Positions 16,944-25,661 are shown, counted from the stretch's first letter. The stretch: DNA of 64,000 nt from Loktanella sp. 3ANDIMAR09 (GCF_001420005.1 NZ_LJAK01000005.1:205118-269117); one strand, 5' to 3'. A program made the numbers and translations. The notes: a model not told the origin generated them from the sequence alone.

Positions 16944-18959
16944 ATGGATATCGAAACCCTCAAGTCCGCACATCCCACCCATTGGAAAAAGGCCGCAGCG
17001 ATCCGCGCGCTGACCCTTGATGCCGTGGCCGGCGCGAACTCGGGCCATTCCGGCATGCCGATGGGCATGGCCGACGTGGCGACCGTGTTGTTCGAAAAGC
17101 ATCTGAATTTCGACCCCAAGACACCGCATTGGCCCGACCGCGACCGTTTCATCCTGTCCGCCGGTCACGGCTCGATGCTGCTGTATTCGCTGCTGCACCT
17201 GACGGGCTATGCTGATTTCCCGCTGGAGCAGATCAAGAACTTTCGCCAGTGGGGGGCCTATACCGCTGGCCACCCCGAATACGGCCATGGCGCCGGCGTC
17301 GAGGTCACGACCGGACCATTGGGTCAGGGCATTTCCAATGCCGTAGGCTTTGCCATCGCAGAGGCCCATCAGCGCGCCGTCTGGGGCGACAAGATCGTCA
17401 ACCACTACACCTATGTCATGGCCGGTGACGGCTGCCTGATGGAAGGCATCAGCCAAGAGGCCATCGGCCTTGCCGGGATGCAGGAACTCGGCCACCTCAT
17501 CGTGTTCTTCGACAACAACGACATCACCATCGACGGGCATGTGGGCATCGCCGACATCACTGACCAGACCGCACGCTTTGCGGCCTCCGGCTGGCATGTG
17601 CTGTCCATCGACGGTCATGACCCCGACGCAATCGACGCAGCCATCATCGCGGCCAAGGCCGATCCGCGCCCGTCCATGATCGCCTGCAAGACCCATATCG
17701 CACTGGGTCATGCCGCACAGGACACGTCCAAAGGTCACGGTGCCCTGACCGATCCCGCCCAGCTGACCGACGCCAAGCAGGTCTACGACTGGCCCTACGG
17801 CCCCTATGAGGTGCCCGCCGAAGTCAAGAAACAATGGGAAGACATGGCGACCCGCGGCCAGAGCGCCCATGCCGCATGGCACGACCGTTTTGCCAAACTG
17901 TCAGACGCCAAGCAAAAGGAATTCACCCGCGCCTATGACCTCGAGGCCCCGAAAAAGCTTGCTTCGACCATTCGCGCGTTCAAGAAACAGGCCACAGAAA
18001 CACTGCCCAAGGTCGCGACCCGCAAGGCGTCGGAAAACGTGCTCGAGGTGATCAACCCGATCATGCCCGAAACCATCGGCGGCTCTGCCGATCTGACCGG
18101 GTCCAACAACACGAAATCCTCCGACATGGGCGTGTTCAGCCCTGCCAACCGCAAGGGTCGCTATATCCACTTTGGCATCCGCGAACACGGCATGGCCGCG
18201 GCGATGAACGGCATGGTCCTGCACGGCGGCGTGCGACCCTACGGCGGCACTTTCATGTGCTTTACCGATTACGCCCGCGGTGCGATGCGCCTGTCGGCGC
18301 TGATGGCGGTGCCTGCGGTCTATGTGATGACCCACGACAGCATCGGTCTGGGCGAGGACGGCCCGACCCATCAGCCGGTCGAACATCTGTCGATGCTGCG
18401 CGCCACACCGAACACCTACGTGTTCCGCCCTGCCGACACGGTCGAAACCGCCGAGGCCTGGGAACTGGCGCTGACGGACACGAAAACACCCTCTGTCCTG
18501 GCGCTGTCACGGCAGAACCTGCCCGCCGTCCGGACAGAACACAAAACCAAGAACCTGACGGCCTTTGGCGGCTACGTGCTGGCCGAGGCCGAGGGCAAGC
18601 GCCGCGTGATCCTGATCGCCACCGGATCCGAGGTGCATCTGGCCATGCAGGCACGCGACGCACTCCAGGCCGAAGGGATCGGCACGCGCGTGGTCTCCAT
18701 GCCCTGCATGGAATTGTTCATGCAGCAGGACGAGGCCTATCGCCGCCGCGTGCTGCCCGCAGGCCCCGCCCGCGTTGCGGTCGAGGCGGGCGTACGCCAG
18801 TCCTGGGACATGATCCTGATGGGTGAACGCGGTGCTGCGAAAAAATCCGCCTTTGTCGGCATGGACAGCTTTGGCGCCTCTGCCCCGGCCGAAGAGCTGT
18901 TCGAAAAATTCGGCATCACCGCCAAAGCCGTCGCCGCCGCCGCGCGCGACCTGCTTTAA
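16944..18959 (+). CDS. tkt: Transketolase
   Basis: This thiamine diphosphate enzyme moves two-carbon units between sugar phosphates in the pentose phosphate (and, if present, Calvin) pathway. The start ATG 16944 matches the family N-terminus ([19 protein letters not shown]) and gives 671 residues. The TPP motif [13 protein letters not shown], the Mg/TPP segment DNNDITIDG, the catalytic Glu-containing GIREHGMAA and the sugar-phosphate segment [18 protein letters not shown] are all present. It stands alone, with a terminator and a dispersed repeat right after it. Confidence 0.97.
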   Translation: MDIETLKSAHPTHWKKAAAIRALTLDAVAGANSGHSGMPMGMADVATVLFEKHLNFDPKTPHWPDRDRFILSAGHGSMLLYSLLHLTGYADFPLEQIKNFRQWGAYTAGHPEYGHGAGVEVTTGPLGQGISNAVGFAIAEAHQRAVWGDKIVNHYTYVMAGDGCLMEGISQEAIGLAGMQELGHLIVFFDNNDITIDGHVGIADITDQTARFAASGWHVLSIDGHDPDAIDAAIIAAKADPRPSMIACKTHIALGHAAQDTSKGHGALTDPAQLTDAKQVYDWPYGPYEVPAEVKKQWEDMATRGQSAHAAWHDRFAKLSDAKQKEFTRAYDLEAPKKLASTIRAFKKQATETLPKVATRKASENVLEVINPIMPETIGGSADLTGSNNTKSSDMGVFSPANRKGRYIHFGIREHGMAAAMNGMVLHGGVRPYGGTFMCFTDYARGAMRLSALMAVPAVYVMTHDSIGLGEDGPTHQPVEHLSMLRATPNTYVFRPADTVETAEAWELALTDTKTPSVLALSRQNLPAVRTEHKTKNLTAFGGYVLAEAEGKRRVILIATGSEVHLAMQARDALQAEGIGTRVVSMPCMELFMQQDEAYRRRVLPAGPARVAVEAGVRQSWDMILMGERGAAKKSAFVGMDSFGASAPAEELFEKFGITAKAVAAAARDLL

Positions 18960-18967
18960 ACCGATCA

Positions 18968-19000
18968 CAGGGGGCCGCATCGCGCTGCCCCCTGTCTTCT
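18968..19000 (+). terminator. Terminator-like hairpin after tkt
   Basis: CAGGGGGC (18968-18975) pairs with GCCCCCTG (18987-18994), followed by TCTTCTT. It lies 9 bp after the tkt stop codon and leads into the dispersed CTTCTTCTGGTCA repeat. Confidence 0.65.
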
Positions 19001-19035
19001 TCTGGTCAGAAATATCCGCCCCGCCGGCGAGGCGT
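18996..19035 (+). repeat. Dispersed intergenic repeat, copy A
   Basis: The 22-bp core CTTCTTCTGGTCA-GAAATATCC (18996-19017) matches copy B at 31688-31709 in 21 of 22 positions and is followed by a GC-rich inverted-repeat tail (GCCCCGCCGGCGAGGCG). Both copies lie just beyond gene ends. Confidence 0.75.
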
Positions 19036-19064
19036 CCCGCACTCACCGTCGGCAGGAGGCCCGA

Positions 19065-19826
19065 TCAGACAGCGCCATCCGTTTCAATATGCATGATCGT
19101 TCCGCAATGCTTGCAATGGCTTGCGTCGCGGTCGTGTTTCGTCAGCCCGCATTCGTCGCATTCGATCCGCACCTTGTTGGGGCGGAACAGCACCCGCGCG
19201 AGTTGCAGGAACAGTGTCACGCCAAAAATCATCACCACGACCGACAGCAACCGCCCCCACCAGCCCTGTGCCACGATGTCACCGAACCCCGTCGTGGTCA
19301 GTGTCGAGACCGTGAAATAAAACGCATCCGCATAATTGTTGATGGCATCGTTGACCTGCACCTGTGACGCATAGATCAGGCCCGTCATGACAAAAACGAA
19401 AACACCCAGATGGACGGTCGCCAGAAACACCTCTTCGTGGCGCCGGAAATAGTCGAAATCCCGTCTGAGCCTGCGCACCGTCTCATAACTCTTGAGCAGC
19501 CGCAGGGTGCGCAGCACGCGCAGGAACCCCAGCCCTTGGGCGAACAGAGGCCCCAGAAAACTGATGACCGCGATGATGTCCGCCCAGGTTGCCATCCGCG
19601 TCAGCGCCCGCCCCCAGCTGGGTGTAAGCCATGCGCGGATACAGAAATCCACCAGGATGATCGTCCCGAAAAACAGGTCTGCCGCGAAAATGACCGGCGA
19701 CGACTCAAAGAAGGACGTGACGATCACATAAGCCAACGTCACCAGATCAAAGGCGAGCAGACCATAGCGAAACGCGACCGCGCGCGGGCTTTCACCTTTG
19801 TAGAGGTCGCGCAGCCACTCACGCAT
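19065..19826 (-). CDS. Voltage-gated-type potassium channel with C-terminal zinc-ribbon-like tail
   Basis: This 253-residue protein has the six-span Kv layout. S1-S3 are followed by an arginine-rich S4 (FLRVLRTLRLLKSYETVRRLRR), then S5, a pore loop with selectivity filter TTTGFGD, and S6. After S6 a cytoplasmic tail carries C223-x2-C226 and C238-x2-C241, a zinc-ribbon pattern unusual for small bacterial channels. The start ATG 19826 lies inside the end of the DoxX gene (8-bp overlap). K+ selectivity is inferred from the filter (GFGD rather than GYGD). Confidence 0.86.
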   Translation of the reverse strand: MREWLRDLYKGESPRAVAFRYGLLAFDLVTLAYVIVTSFFESSPVIFAADLFFGTIILVDFCIRAWLTPSWGRALTRMATWADIIAVISFLGPLFAQGLGFLRVLRTLRLLKSYETVRRLRRDFDYFRRHEEVFLATVHLGVFVFVMTGLIYASQVQVNDAINNYADAFYFTVSTLTTTGFGDIVAQGWWGRLLSVVVMIFGVTLFLQLARVLFRPNKVRIECDECGLTKHDRDASHCKHCGTIMHIETDGAV

Positions 19827-20208
19827 GGGGATGATCCGGTTTCCAGGCCCAGGCACCTGACCCCGCCACCGCAAGCGCGAGACAGCCCCCCGCAATGGCC
19901 CAGTTCTTGACGAATATGGTCAACTGCCACGGATCGTCCTGCGCGAGGAAAACCTGCAGATGGAAAAAACTGGTCACCGCGCAATAAATGGCGGCCGTGA
20001 CGGCAACCGGGCGCACCGCGATGCCCAGCCACAGGGCACCGCCGGCCAGCAGATTATAGGCCAGCGCAGGCCAGACCAGCCAGAACGGCAGGCCCGCAGC
20101 GACCAGCAACCCACCTGCGCCATCGGGCCCAAGCCCCTTGTTTACGGCGCCGCCGATCATCAAAAACCCGATCAGGAACCGGGCGATGAACAGGGCCGCA
20201 TGTGTCAT
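19819..20208 (-). CDS. DoxX-family membrane protein
   Basis: This 129-residue integral membrane protein has four hydrophobic segments and the DoxX-type start (FIARFLIGFLMIGGAVNKGLG). DoxX proteins take part in various redox or stress functions, but no reaction is established for most. The ATG overlaps the DUF808 stop codon (ATGA), and its own end overlaps the channel gene by 8 bp, so three membrane proteins are made from one message. A much longer frame is open upstream, but it is antisense-like filler within the DUF808 gene. Confidence 0.85.
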   Translation of the reverse strand: MTHAALFIARFLIGFLMIGGAVNKGLGPDGAGGLLVAAGLPFWLVWPALAYNLLAGGALWLGIAVRPVAVTAAIYCAVTSFFHLQVFLAQDDPWQLTIFVKNWAIAGGCLALAVAGSGAWAWKPDHPHA

Positions 20209-21152
20209 TTGGGCATGACCGCAGCCATTGCCGGTTTGATGACGGATGCCACGATCGGAATCAGGATCAATCCCCAGACAAAGCCCAGCACGCCGTCGCA
20301 TCCTGCCGTCACGGCCCATTCCACGATCCCCTGCCATGCGGCCCCCACACCGCCAGCGGCAGCCACGGCCCAACCGTGGATCAGGTCCTCGGGTGCGTGC
20401 CAGCCAAGCTGACCGAGACTGTGCACGATGATCTGACCACCGACCCACAACATCGCCGCCGTGCCGACCCAGGTCAGCACGAACAGGAATTTCGGCATGC
20501 CTGCCACGACCCCTCGCCCCAGCAGACGCGTGATGGAAAACCGGCCCTTCTTGGCCATCAACAGGCCGACGTCATCGGCCTTCACGATCAATGCGACGGC
20601 ACCATAGACGACAGCGGTGATCCCCACGGCAACCACGAACAGCACGGCCGCGCGGGTCCACAGGTTATCCGTCTCGATGGCGGCAAGTGCGATGGTCATG
20701 ATTTCGGCCGAGAGGATGAAATCGGTCTTGATCGCGCCTTTCACCTTTTCTTCCTCGAGGTGGGCCGGATCGCCTGTCGCCTTGGAATGGGGGTCCTTGT
20801 GGCCAAAGGCATGGACGATCTTTTCGGCCCCTTCATAGCACAGATAGCTGCCGCCCAGAATCAGCAGTGGCGCGATCAACCAGGGGGCAAAGACCGACAG
20901 CAACATCGCGGCCGGCAGCAGGATCAGGATCTTGTTGCGGATCGAACCCCAGGCAATCTTGCCGACGATCGGCAATTCGCGCGCAGGCGCAAAGCCCTGT
21001 ACGTATTTGGGGCTGACAGCGGCATCGTCGATCACGGCCCCTGCGGCCTTGGCCCCTGCCTTGGTCGCCTGACCGATCACGTCGTCCACGCTGGCCGCCG
21101 CGACCTTTGCGATGGCTGCGACATCATCCAGCAACGCCAATAATCCGCTCAT
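20205..21152 (-). CDS. DUF808-family membrane protein
   Basis: This 315-residue inner-membrane protein belongs to the DUF808 (YedI) family. The N-terminus MSGLLALLDDVAAIAKVAAASVDDV and the segment YVQGFAPARELPIVGKIAWGSIRNK are diagnostic, and several membrane spans follow. The function of the family is unknown. The start is ATG 21152, because an upstream in-frame ATG would add residues not seen in the family. It leads the operon with the DoxX and channel genes and is divergent from gap. Confidence 0.92.
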   Translation of the reverse strand: MSGLLALLDDVAAIAKVAAASVDDVIGQATKAGAKAAGAVIDDAAVSPKYVQGFAPARELPIVGKIAWGSIRNKILILLPAAMLLSVFAPWLIAPLLILGGSYLCYEGAEKIVHAFGHKDPHSKATGDPAHLEEEKVKGAIKTDFILSAEIMTIALAAIETDNLWTRAAVLFVVAVGITAVVYGAVALIVKADDVGLLMAKKGRFSITRLLGRGVVAGMPKFLFVLTWVGTAAMLWVGGQIIVHSLGQLGWHAPEDLIHGWAVAAAGGVGAAWQGIVEWAVTAGCDGVLGFVWGLILIPIVASVIKPAMAAVMPK

Positions 21153-21237
21153 GGTCTCTCCTTCGACTGCGCCAATCACGCTTTTGCGAACCCTAGCGCG
21201 TCGGCGCGTGATCGCAACCCCGACCGTTGGCGCAAAC

Positions 21238-21251
21238 GGTTAGCGTTAACC
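21238..21251. promoter_or_regulatory. Operator-like dyad upstream of first gap gene, site 1
   Basis: GGTTAGCGTTAACC; on the other strand it reads GGTTAACGCTAACC. The central GTTAACGCTAAC fits my recollection of the LacI-family CceR operator (TGTTAACGNTAACA-like) of Rhodobacterales. It lies about 105 bp upstream of the gap start, within the divergent DUF808/gap promoter region. Confidence 0.55.
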
Positions 21252-21257
21252 ACCGGC

Positions 21258-21271
21258 TGTTATCGTTATCA
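21258..21271. promoter_or_regulatory. Operator-like dyad upstream of first gap gene, site 2
   Basis: TGTTATCGTTATCA matches the same 14-bp pattern apart from two positions. Its centre lies exactly 20 bp (two helical turns) from that of site 1, as expected for two dimers binding on one face of the DNA. Confidence 0.5.
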
Positions 21272-21355
21272 TTTTGATTTTGATGGATTTTCCCTTTTTC
21301 GTTGACCTAGCTTCCCCTAAGGCTGGCGCAACTGGGAATACCATAGGATACCGTC

Positions 21356-22357
21356 ATGACCATCACGCTGGGGATCAATGGCTTTGGCCGCATCGGGCGC
21401 TGCACGCTGGGCCATATCGCAGAGAGCCTGCGCGATGATGTGCGTGTAACGCGGATCAATGCGACGGGCCCGATCGAAACAACCGCCCACCTGATGAAAT
21501 ACGACAGTGTGCATGGCCGGTTTGCCCGCCCCGTGACGGTCGATGGGCAAACGCTGGACGTGGGCACAGGCCCGATCCAGGTCATGTCCACCTATGATCC
21601 CGCAGCACTGGACTGGTCAGGCGTGGACGTGGTTCTGGAATGCACCGGAAAATTCAACGACGGTCACAAGGCGTCGGTGCACCTGGCGCAGGGCGCGAAA
21701 AAGGTCCTGATTTCCGCACCTGCCAAAAACGTCGACCGCACGGTGGTTTACGGCGTGAACCACCGTGACCTGTCAGGCGGCGAACGGATGATTTCCAACG
21801 GGTCCTGCACGACGAATTGCCTGGCCCCGCTGGTCAAGACGCTGAACGACACCATCGGCATTGACCGTGGCATCATGACGACGATCCACAGCTACACCGG
21901 CGACCAGCCCACGCTGGATCGCCGCCACGACGACCTGTACCGCGCGCGCGCCGCAGCCCTTGCAATGATCCCGACCTCGACCGGTGCGGCCAAGGCGCTG
22001 GGCGAGGTACTGCCGGAAATGGCCGGCAAGCTGGACGGCACGGCGATCCGCGTGCCCACACCCAATGTGTCCGCCGTCGACCTGACATTCGAGGCGGGCC
22101 GGTCCACATCGGTGGCCGAGGTCAACATGATCCTGGCCGAGGCCGCACAGGGCGCGCTGTTGGGCGTCATGGCCTATGACGCCGAGGCCAAGGTCAGCAT
22201 CGATTTCAACCATACCACCGAAAGCTGCACCGTCGCCCCCGACCAGACCAAGGTCATCGGCGGCCGTACGGTCCGCGTGCTGGCGTGGTATGACAACGAA
22301 TGGGGATTTTCCGCACGTATGGCGGATGTGGCAGCAACCATGGGTCGCCTGAACTAA
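21356..22357 (+). CDS. gap: Glyceraldehyde-3-phosphate dehydrogenase, likely NADP-preferring paralogue
   Basis: This 333-residue enzyme interconverts glyceraldehyde-3-phosphate and 1,3-bisphosphoglycerate. The catalytic Cys151 (SNGSCTTNC) and the Rossmann motif [10 protein letters not shown] are present. Two features depart from NAD-specific GAPDH. The Asp that binds the NAD adenosine ribose is Ala36 here (RINATGP), and the usual Leu-Pro near residues 189-190 is Arg-Arg (TLDRRHDD). Both favour NADP binding, as in B. subtilis GapB-type or photosynthetic enzymes. It is followed by a small membrane ORF and a second gap gene. Confidence 0.95.
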   Translation: MTITLGINGFGRIGRCTLGHIAESLRDDVRVTRINATGPIETTAHLMKYDSVHGRFARPVTVDGQTLDVGTGPIQVMSTYDPAALDWSGVDVVLECTGKFNDGHKASVHLAQGAKKVLISAPAKNVDRTVVYGVNHRDLSGGERMISNGSCTTNCLAPLVKTLNDTIGIDRGIMTTIHSYTGDQPTLDRRHDDLYRARAAALAMIPTSTGAAKALGEVLPEMAGKLDGTAIRVPTPNVSAVDLTFEAGRSTSVAEVNMILAEAAQGALLGVMAYDAEAKVSIDFNHTTESCTVAPDQTKVIGGRTVRVLAWYDNEWGFSARMADVAATMGRLN

Positions 22358-22398
22358 GCGCGCTTTACCTGCATCCCGCCGGACGTTACGACATCCAC

Positions 22399-22542
22399 AT
22401 GACCAATGCCGTCGCCGTCGGAATCCTGATCGCCATCGCCGCATTCTTTGCGCTGGATCATTTTGTCCTGCAGTGGGACGCACCGCTGTTTGTGGCCCGC
22501 AAGTTCGTGGAATTGCTGCAATGGCTGGCATTCTGGCGCTGA
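22399..22542 (+). CDS. Small membrane protein between the two gap genes
   Basis: This 47-residue product has a hydrophobic N-terminal span (AVAVGILIAIAAFFALDHFVL) and an amphipathic C-terminal helix (FVARKFVELLQWLAFWR). It begins 41 bp after the first gap stop codon and ends about 100 bp before the second gap gene. No named family is recognised. Conserved placement between gap genes would support a real gene; here coding is inferred from hydrophobicity, codon use and position. Confidence 0.62.
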   Translation: MTNAVAVGILIAIAAFFALDHFVLQWDAPLFVARKFVELLQWLAFWR

Positions 22543-22593
22543 TTACCGCCTGATTCCGCCCACTTGCGCTTGACCTTTCGGTGAAAAAGACAA

Positions 22594-22607
22594 TGTTTGC
22601 GCTAACT
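22594..22607. promoter_or_regulatory. Operator-like dyad upstream of second gap gene
   Basis: TGTTTGCGCTAACT agrees with 11 of 14 positions of the pattern seen twice upstream of the first gap gene (TGTTAACGCTAACA). It lies 42 bp upstream of the ATG, where it would overlap the promoter or early leader. Confidence 0.42.
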
Positions 22608-22648
22608 GCGCACCCCTCTGGTGCGCTCTTACGCAAATGGAGTCTCTC

Positions 22649-23650
22649 ATGGCCGTCAAAGTCGCAATCAACGGGTTCGGACGTATCGGGCGCAACGTGC
22701 TGCGCGCGATTGTCGAATCCGGTCGCACGGATATCGAGGTCATCGCGATCAACGATCTGGGCCCGGTAGAAACAAACGCGCACCTGCTGCGTTTTGACAG
22801 CGTGCACGGCAAATTCCCCGCAACCGTGACGACAACCGAGGATTCGATCGACGTGGGCCGTGGCCCGATCCGCGTCACCGCGATCCGCAATCCCGCCGAC
22901 CTGCCTTGGTCCGACGTGGATATCGTGATGGAATGCACCGGCATTTTCACCTCCAAGGAAAAATGCCAGGCCCATCTGGACAACGGGTCCAAGCGGGTGC
23001 TGATTTCCGCCCCCGGTTCGGACGCTGACAAGACCATCGTCTATGGTGTGAACCACGACACGCTGACCGCCGACGATATCATCGTCAGCAACGCGTCCTG
23101 CACCACCAACTGCCTGTCACCGGTGGCCAAGGTGCTGAACGACGCTGTCGGCATCACCAAGGGTTTCATGACGACGATCCACAGCTACACCGGCGACCAG
23201 CCGACGCTGGATACCATGCACAAGGACCTGTACCGCGCCCGTGCCGCTGCCCTGTCCATGATCCCCACCTCGACCGGTGCGGCCAAGGCAGTGGGTCTGG
23301 TGCTGCCCGAACTGAACGGCAAACTGGACGGCGTCGCGATCCGCGTCCCCACCCCCAACGTGTCGGTCGTCGACCTGACGTTCGAGGCCAGCCGCGACAC
23401 CACCGTGCAGGAAATCAACGACGCGATCCGCGCAGCGGCAGACGGCCCGATGAAAGGCATCCTGGCCTATACCGACCTGCCGATGGTCAGCATCGATTTC
23501 AACCACGACCCGGCATCCAGCACGTTCCACATGGACCAGACCAAGGTTCTGGACGGCAACATGGTGCGCATTCTGACCTGGTATGACAACGAATGGGGCT
23601 TTTCCAACCGGATGAGCGATACCGCGGTCGCCATGGGCAAGTTCCTGTAA
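22649..23650 (+). CDS. gap: Glyceraldehyde-3-phosphate dehydrogenase, NAD-type paralogue
   Basis: This 333-residue GAPDH keeps Asp36 in AINDLGP, which binds the NAD adenosine ribose, and the catalytic Cys151 (SNASCTTNC). At positions 189-190 it has Thr-Met (TLDTMHKD) rather than the Arg-Arg of its neighbour. It is thus the more likely glycolytic NAD enzyme. The start ATG 22649 is chosen over an in-frame ATG four codons upstream because [16 protein letters not shown] is the family N-terminus. The strong terminator at 23674 closes the unit. Confidence 0.96.
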   Translation: MAVKVAINGFGRIGRNVLRAIVESGRTDIEVIAINDLGPVETNAHLLRFDSVHGKFPATVTTTEDSIDVGRGPIRVTAIRNPADLPWSDVDIVMECTGIFTSKEKCQAHLDNGSKRVLISAPGSDADKTIVYGVNHDTLTADDIIVSNASCTTNCLSPVAKVLNDAVGITKGFMTTIHSYTGDQPTLDTMHKDLYRARAAALSMIPTSTGAAKAVGLVLPELNGKLDGVAIRVPTPNVSVVDLTFEASRDTTVQEINDAIRAAADGPMKGILAYTDLPMVSIDFNHDPASSTFHMDQTKVLDGNMVRILTWYDNEWGFSNRMSDTAVAMGKFL

Positions 23651-23673
23651 CACCCGCACGCCCCCCGCACATC

Positions 23674-23704
23674 AGGCCGCCCCCACACCGGGGCGGCCTT
23701 TTTG
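23674..23704 (+). terminator. Intrinsic terminator of the gap cluster
   Basis: AGGCCGCCCC (23674-23683) pairs with GGGGCGGCCT (23690-23699) and is followed by a run of five T. It lies 24 bp after the second gap stop codon. Confidence 0.93.
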
Positions 23705-24059
23705 TATGGAACCAGAATTGCGGCATCTGCGTTATGAGATCACCCTGAAAAAGTGGGCACGGACGAATGCGTTGACTGTTCTTGTCGCAAGTCTGACCAT
23801 TCAGGACAAAATACACGTGTTTCACGCGTGAATTCATGTCTTTTGCGCCCTTGCGGACCTCATTAGACATGATTTTCGCTCATATCGGCCCCGCGCGGAT
23901 GCCGCCTGAAATCCCGGCACACCGCCACCAAAATCATCAAAACACGCCGTTCAGCCCTGCATTTCATGCAAGGCGGTTATCACGCTGCGGCAGTTGTGCT
24001 GCAGCGCAGCATCCCTATCTTTGGGTCATCGAAACAAATTCGCCCGAAAGGAGCCTACC
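23705..24059. other. Noncoding gap before the DUF1127 gene
   Basis: These 355 bp hold no convincing gene; a 75-codon open frame from 23836 has no family resemblance and runs into the DUF1127 leader. I see a short hairpin TGCAT-TTC-ATGCA with flanking GCC/GGC at about 23955-23976. A possible promoter for the next gene is TTGTGC (23994-23999) with a 16-bp spacer to TATCTT (24016-24021). Confidence 0.5.
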
Positions 24060-24218
24060 ATGACCCTCGTTGAGACCATCCGGAGCACGCTCCAAAAGCG
24101 CGCCGTCTATGAAAAAACCCGCAAGGAACTGCGTCGCCTGCCGCTGGATGTGGCGCTGGATCTGGATATTGATCGCGCCGATGCGGACAAGATCGCATAT
24201 AACGCCGTCTATCGTTAA
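24060..24218 (+). CDS. DUF1127-type small protein
   Basis: This 52-residue protein starts at an ATG with an excellent AAAGGAG site. The C-terminal half (YEKTRKELRRLPLDVALDLD... DADKIAYNAVY) fits the DUF1127 pattern of an arginine-rich helix followed by a short acidic segment. Some DUF1127 proteins in Rhodobacter (CcaF1) bind RNA and affect small-RNA stability, so an RNA-related role is possible but not shown. It stands alone, closed by a strong terminator. Confidence 0.8.
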   Translation: MTLVETIRSTLQKRAVYEKTRKELRRLPLDVALDLDIDRADADKIAYNAVYR

Positions 24219-24238
24219 ATGCGGCGTATCGTGACACA

Positions 24239-24276
24239 AGGCGGCCCCGGATGACCCGGCTGGCCGCCTTTTTATT
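24239..24276 (+). terminator. Intrinsic terminator between convergent DUF1127 and coaD genes
   Basis: AGGCGGCC (24239-24246) pairs with GGCCGCCT (24262-24269), with a CCGG/CCGG extension inside and TTTTTATTT after it. It ends at the coaD stop codon and may also serve coaD on the other strand. Confidence 0.88.
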
Positions 24277-24777
24277 TCAGCGGCCTGCCTTCAGCTTGTC
24301 ATGCAGGGCATCCACTACCGCCGGGGTCACGAACTTTGACACATCGCCGTCCAGTCTGGCGATTTCCTTGACCAGCTTGCTGGCGATGGCCTGATTTTTC
24401 GCATCCGCCATCAGGAACACGGTTTCGATACCGTTATCCAGACTGCGGTTCATGCCGACCATCTGAAATTCGTATTCGAAATCAGCGACCGCGCGCAGAC
24501 CGCGAATGATGACCCCTGCACCCACGTCACGGGCGCAGTGGATCAGCAGATTCTCAAACGGATGCACCACGATTTCGGTGCCCAGCGGTTTGCCCAGTGG
24601 CACGACCTCTGACCGGATCATCTCGACCCGCTCGTGCAGATCGAACAATGGCCCCTTGTCCCGGTTGATGGCGACACCGATCACAAGCCTGTCCACCAGC
24701 GAACAGGCGCGGCGCACGATATCAATGTGACCATGGGTCACCGGGTCAAAGGTGCCGGGGTATAATCCTGTGCGCAT
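24277..24777 (-). CDS. coaD: Phosphopantetheine adenylyltransferase
   Basis: CoaD transfers AMP to 4'-phosphopantetheine in coenzyme A synthesis. The 166 residues include the nucleotidyltransferase motif TFDPVTHGHIDIV (the T/HxGH type), the segment RGLRAVADFEYEFQM and the C-terminal ISSKLVKEI equivalent (IASKLVKEI). The ATG at 24777 is preferred because GAGG lies five bases before it; a GTG two codons upstream is the alternative. It lies downstream of the CBS-domain gene on the same strand. Confidence 0.96.
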   Translation of the reverse strand: MRTGLYPGTFDPVTHGHIDIVRRACSLVDRLVIGVAINRDKGPLFDLHERVEMIRSEVVPLGKPLGTEIVVHPFENLLIHCARDVGAGVIIRGLRAVADFEYEFQMVGMNRSLDNGIETVFLMADAKNQAIASKLVKEIARLDGDVSKFVTPAVVDALHDKLKAGR

Positions 24778-24803
24778 CGGCACCTCGCAATTCGGTCGGG
24801 CGA

Positions 24804-25238
24804 TCAGTAGCCCTTGATCATGCCTTCGAGCGCGTCTTTTTCCATCGACAGCTCTGACAGCCGAGCTTTGACAACGTCACCGATGGAAATCAACCCGATC
24901 ATCGCGTCACCGTCCATGACCGGCAAGTGGCGGAACCGTCCTTCGGTCATCATCGACAGCACGCTGTGGGCATTGTCGCGGGTGGTGCAGGTGGTGATTT
25001 TCGACGTCATCATGGTCTCGACGGTGTCGGCCAGACATTCCGGCCCACGCTTGCCGATTTCGCGGACGATGTCGCGTTCGGACAGGATGCCTGCCAGTGC
25101 GGCACCATCGTTGGACACCACCACCGTGCCGATCCGGTTGTCAGACATCACTTTGGCTGCGTCAGCGACGCTGCTGCTGGGTTTGACCCAGAACATCTCT
25201 TGCGAGGTTTTCGACCCAAGTATTTGTTGCACAAGCAT
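24804..25238 (-). CDS. CBS-domain pair protein
   Basis: This 144-residue cytoplasmic protein consists of two CBS domains (about 10-70 and 80-140), the second with the typical HLPVMDGDAMIGLISIGDVV. Such stand-alone Bateman modules bind adenine nucleotides and regulate partner proteins. The start ATG 25238 has a GGGAGGG site; a longer frame upstream is not CBS-like. The partner is unknown. It is divergent from the small membrane protein gene and 26 bp from coaD. Confidence 0.9.
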   Translation of the reverse strand: MLVQQILGSKTSQEMFWVKPSSSVADAAKVMSDNRIGTVVVSNDGAALAGILSERDIVREIGKRGPECLADTVETMMTSKITTCTTRDNAHSVLSMMTEGRFRHLPVMDGDAMIGLISIGDVVKARLSELSMEKDALEGMIKGY

Positions 25239-25355
25239 GATGACCCTCCCGTCTGCCTGAACCAAGGGTTCCAGACACGCCGCCACAGGTCAAGGATCAT
25301 TGCCGTCGTGACGGTCGCAACATAGATTTTCCATCGGGAATCAATGGGGGGTCCG

Positions 25356-25661
25356 ATGTCACCGGAACTGACGATTTTGGCCATCAACGCAGTCTTTGTG
25401 GGATTTGCCTATGGGTTCGCCTACCCCATGTTGCGGGTGCGGACGATGAACAGACTTGCGCTGTTCGACCTGATTATCGGCAGTGCCGCACTGATCCTCG
25501 CGGGATTGCTGTATTACGGATCAGGGGTCCGGTTTTCGATGGTCCTGTTCGACACGAACTGGTTGTTCTTTTCGCTTGTGACCATGGCGCTGATCGAGAT
25601 CATTCCCGCAACACTCTACATGCGGCGACACGGCATCAGCATGATGGACGATCCGGAATAG
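25356..25661 (+). CDS. Hypothetical three-span membrane protein
   Basis: This product of about 101 residues has three hydrophobic segments (ELTILAINAVFVGFAYGF, LALFDLIIGSAALILAGLLYY and NWLFFSLVTMALIEIIPATLY). The ATG at 25356 follows a G-rich site; an in-frame ATG four codons upstream is possible. No family is recognised. Its 3' end overlaps the convergent LysR gene by 26 bp, so read-through from either side would create antisense RNA. Confidence 0.75.
   Translation: MSPELTILAINAVFVGFAYGFAYPMLRVRTMNRLALFDLIIGSAALILAGLLYYGSGVRFSMVLFDTNWLFFSLVTMALIEIIPATLYMRRHGISMMDDPE

Noticed and set aside
23836..24063. A 75-codon ORF ahead of the DUF1127 gene
   Set aside because: No ribosome site, no family pattern; it overlaps the DUF1127 start.
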